Origin: Bacteroidales bacterium
Lineage (GTDB): Bacteria; Bacteroidota; Bacteroidia; Bacteroidales; GCA-2748055
Reading direction: 5' to 3'
Assembly: GCA_023135025.1 (NCBI GenBank)
Contig: JAGLTY010000120.1
Coordinates: 1 to 6,814, forward strand
DNA length: 6,814 nt
Both the position numbers and the translations under genes were made by a program. Shown in pieces: positions 6,730 through 6,814 of this stretch. The notes under the pieces were generated by a model. The model was not told the origin of the DNA, made no database searches, and saw only the letters and a program-made list of their open reading frames with translations. The stretch's first letter is position 1. The number at the start of each line of letters is the position of its first letter.

Positions 6730-6814
6730 CATGGGAAAAACGGAGTAAACAGGGGACGAATAGCGCAAATTCCTTGATGAATCTTACAGGCTGCAGATTT
6801 CTCGCTATTTGAAC

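Larger units (their letters stand above)
6531..6814. other. Intergenic region upstream of the carrier-protein operon, no convincing gene
   Basis: This stretch is visibly more AT-rich than the coding region near the carrier-protein start. It holds the weak promoter match, the GTTTTG/CAAAAC repeat and the terminator-like hairpin listed separately. The outermost 85 bases also contain an imperfect inverted repeat (AATAGCG at 6759-6765, CGCTATT at 6803-6809). A plus-strand frame of 41 codons (6687-6812) and an open minus-strand frame entering from the window edge are present but carry no recognisable protein features. Confidence 0.6.

Noticed and set aside
6687..6812. Plus-strand frame of 41 codons (begins MIILKRGRRK) with AGAAAGG a few bases upstream
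   Set aside because: Its codons run through the terminator-like hairpin and no family resemblance is visible. The ribosome-site match is the only support, so I left it out of the gene list; ribosome profiling or conservation in relatives would be needed to revive it.
6644..6814. Open minus-strand frame entering from the window edge and ending near 6644, as a possible 3' end of an upstream gene
   Set aside because: About 57 codons are open, but the translation lacks any recognisable motif and crosses the hairpin. Another minus frame stops near 6731, so no particular gene end can be supported.
1..6814. CRISPR array, tRNA, rRNA or insertion sequence
   Set aside because: I saw no regularly spaced repeats, no tRNA-like cloverleaf sequence and no transposase-like translation on either strand. 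Small structured RNAs cannot be excluded without a covariance search.

Overview
The window looks like a chromosomal stretch of a member of the Bacteroidota, probably a Bacteroidales or Marinilabiliales-like lineage of roughly 50% GC. This is inferred from the thrB-thrC order, the threonine synthase active-site wording (FKDVGARF, as I recall it from Bacteroidota enzymes), weak or absent Shine-Dalgarno sequences and A-rich leaders. No ribosomal or other firm taxonomic marker is present.

Left part, plus strand (2-1763): the 3' half of homoserine kinase (thrB, cut by the window edge) followed after one base by complete threonine synthase (thrC). These are the last two steps of threonine biosynthesis. 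A thrA-like gene probably lies upstream, outside the window.

Right part, minus strand (6530 down to 1782): a compact four-gene operon that meets thrC tail to tail across only 18 bases. In transcription order it encodes an acyl carrier protein (83 aa, Ser37 as phosphopantetheine site), a glutamine-dependent asparagine-synthetase-type amidotransferase (665 aa, Cys2 nucleophile, SGGIDSS loop), a stand-alone NAD-synthetase-like ATP pyrophosphatase (329 aa, no glutaminase domain, altered substrate-side motif), and an AMP-forming acyl/amino-acid ligase (493 aa). Spacings are 20 nt, an 8-nt overlap, and 15 nt, so one transcript is likely.

Functional reading: the ligase and carrier protein form a carboxylate activation and loading pair. 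The AsnB-type and NadE-type enzymes both activate a carboxylate or amide oxygen with ATP and add nitrogen. Together they suggest synthesis of an amidated or acylated small group, perhaps for a surface polysaccharide or a small secondary metabolite. The product cannot be named from the sequence. No glycosyltransferase, acyltransferase, ketosynthase or phosphopantetheinyl transferase is in view, so any such partners must lie elsewhere.

The last 284 bases (6531-6814) contain no convincing gene. They hold a hairpin with A/T tracts on both sides that could terminate transcription in either direction, a 14-base GTTTTG-AC-CAAAAC inverted repeat beside a weak Bacteroidota-like promoter match, and an imperfect inverted repeat at the window edge.
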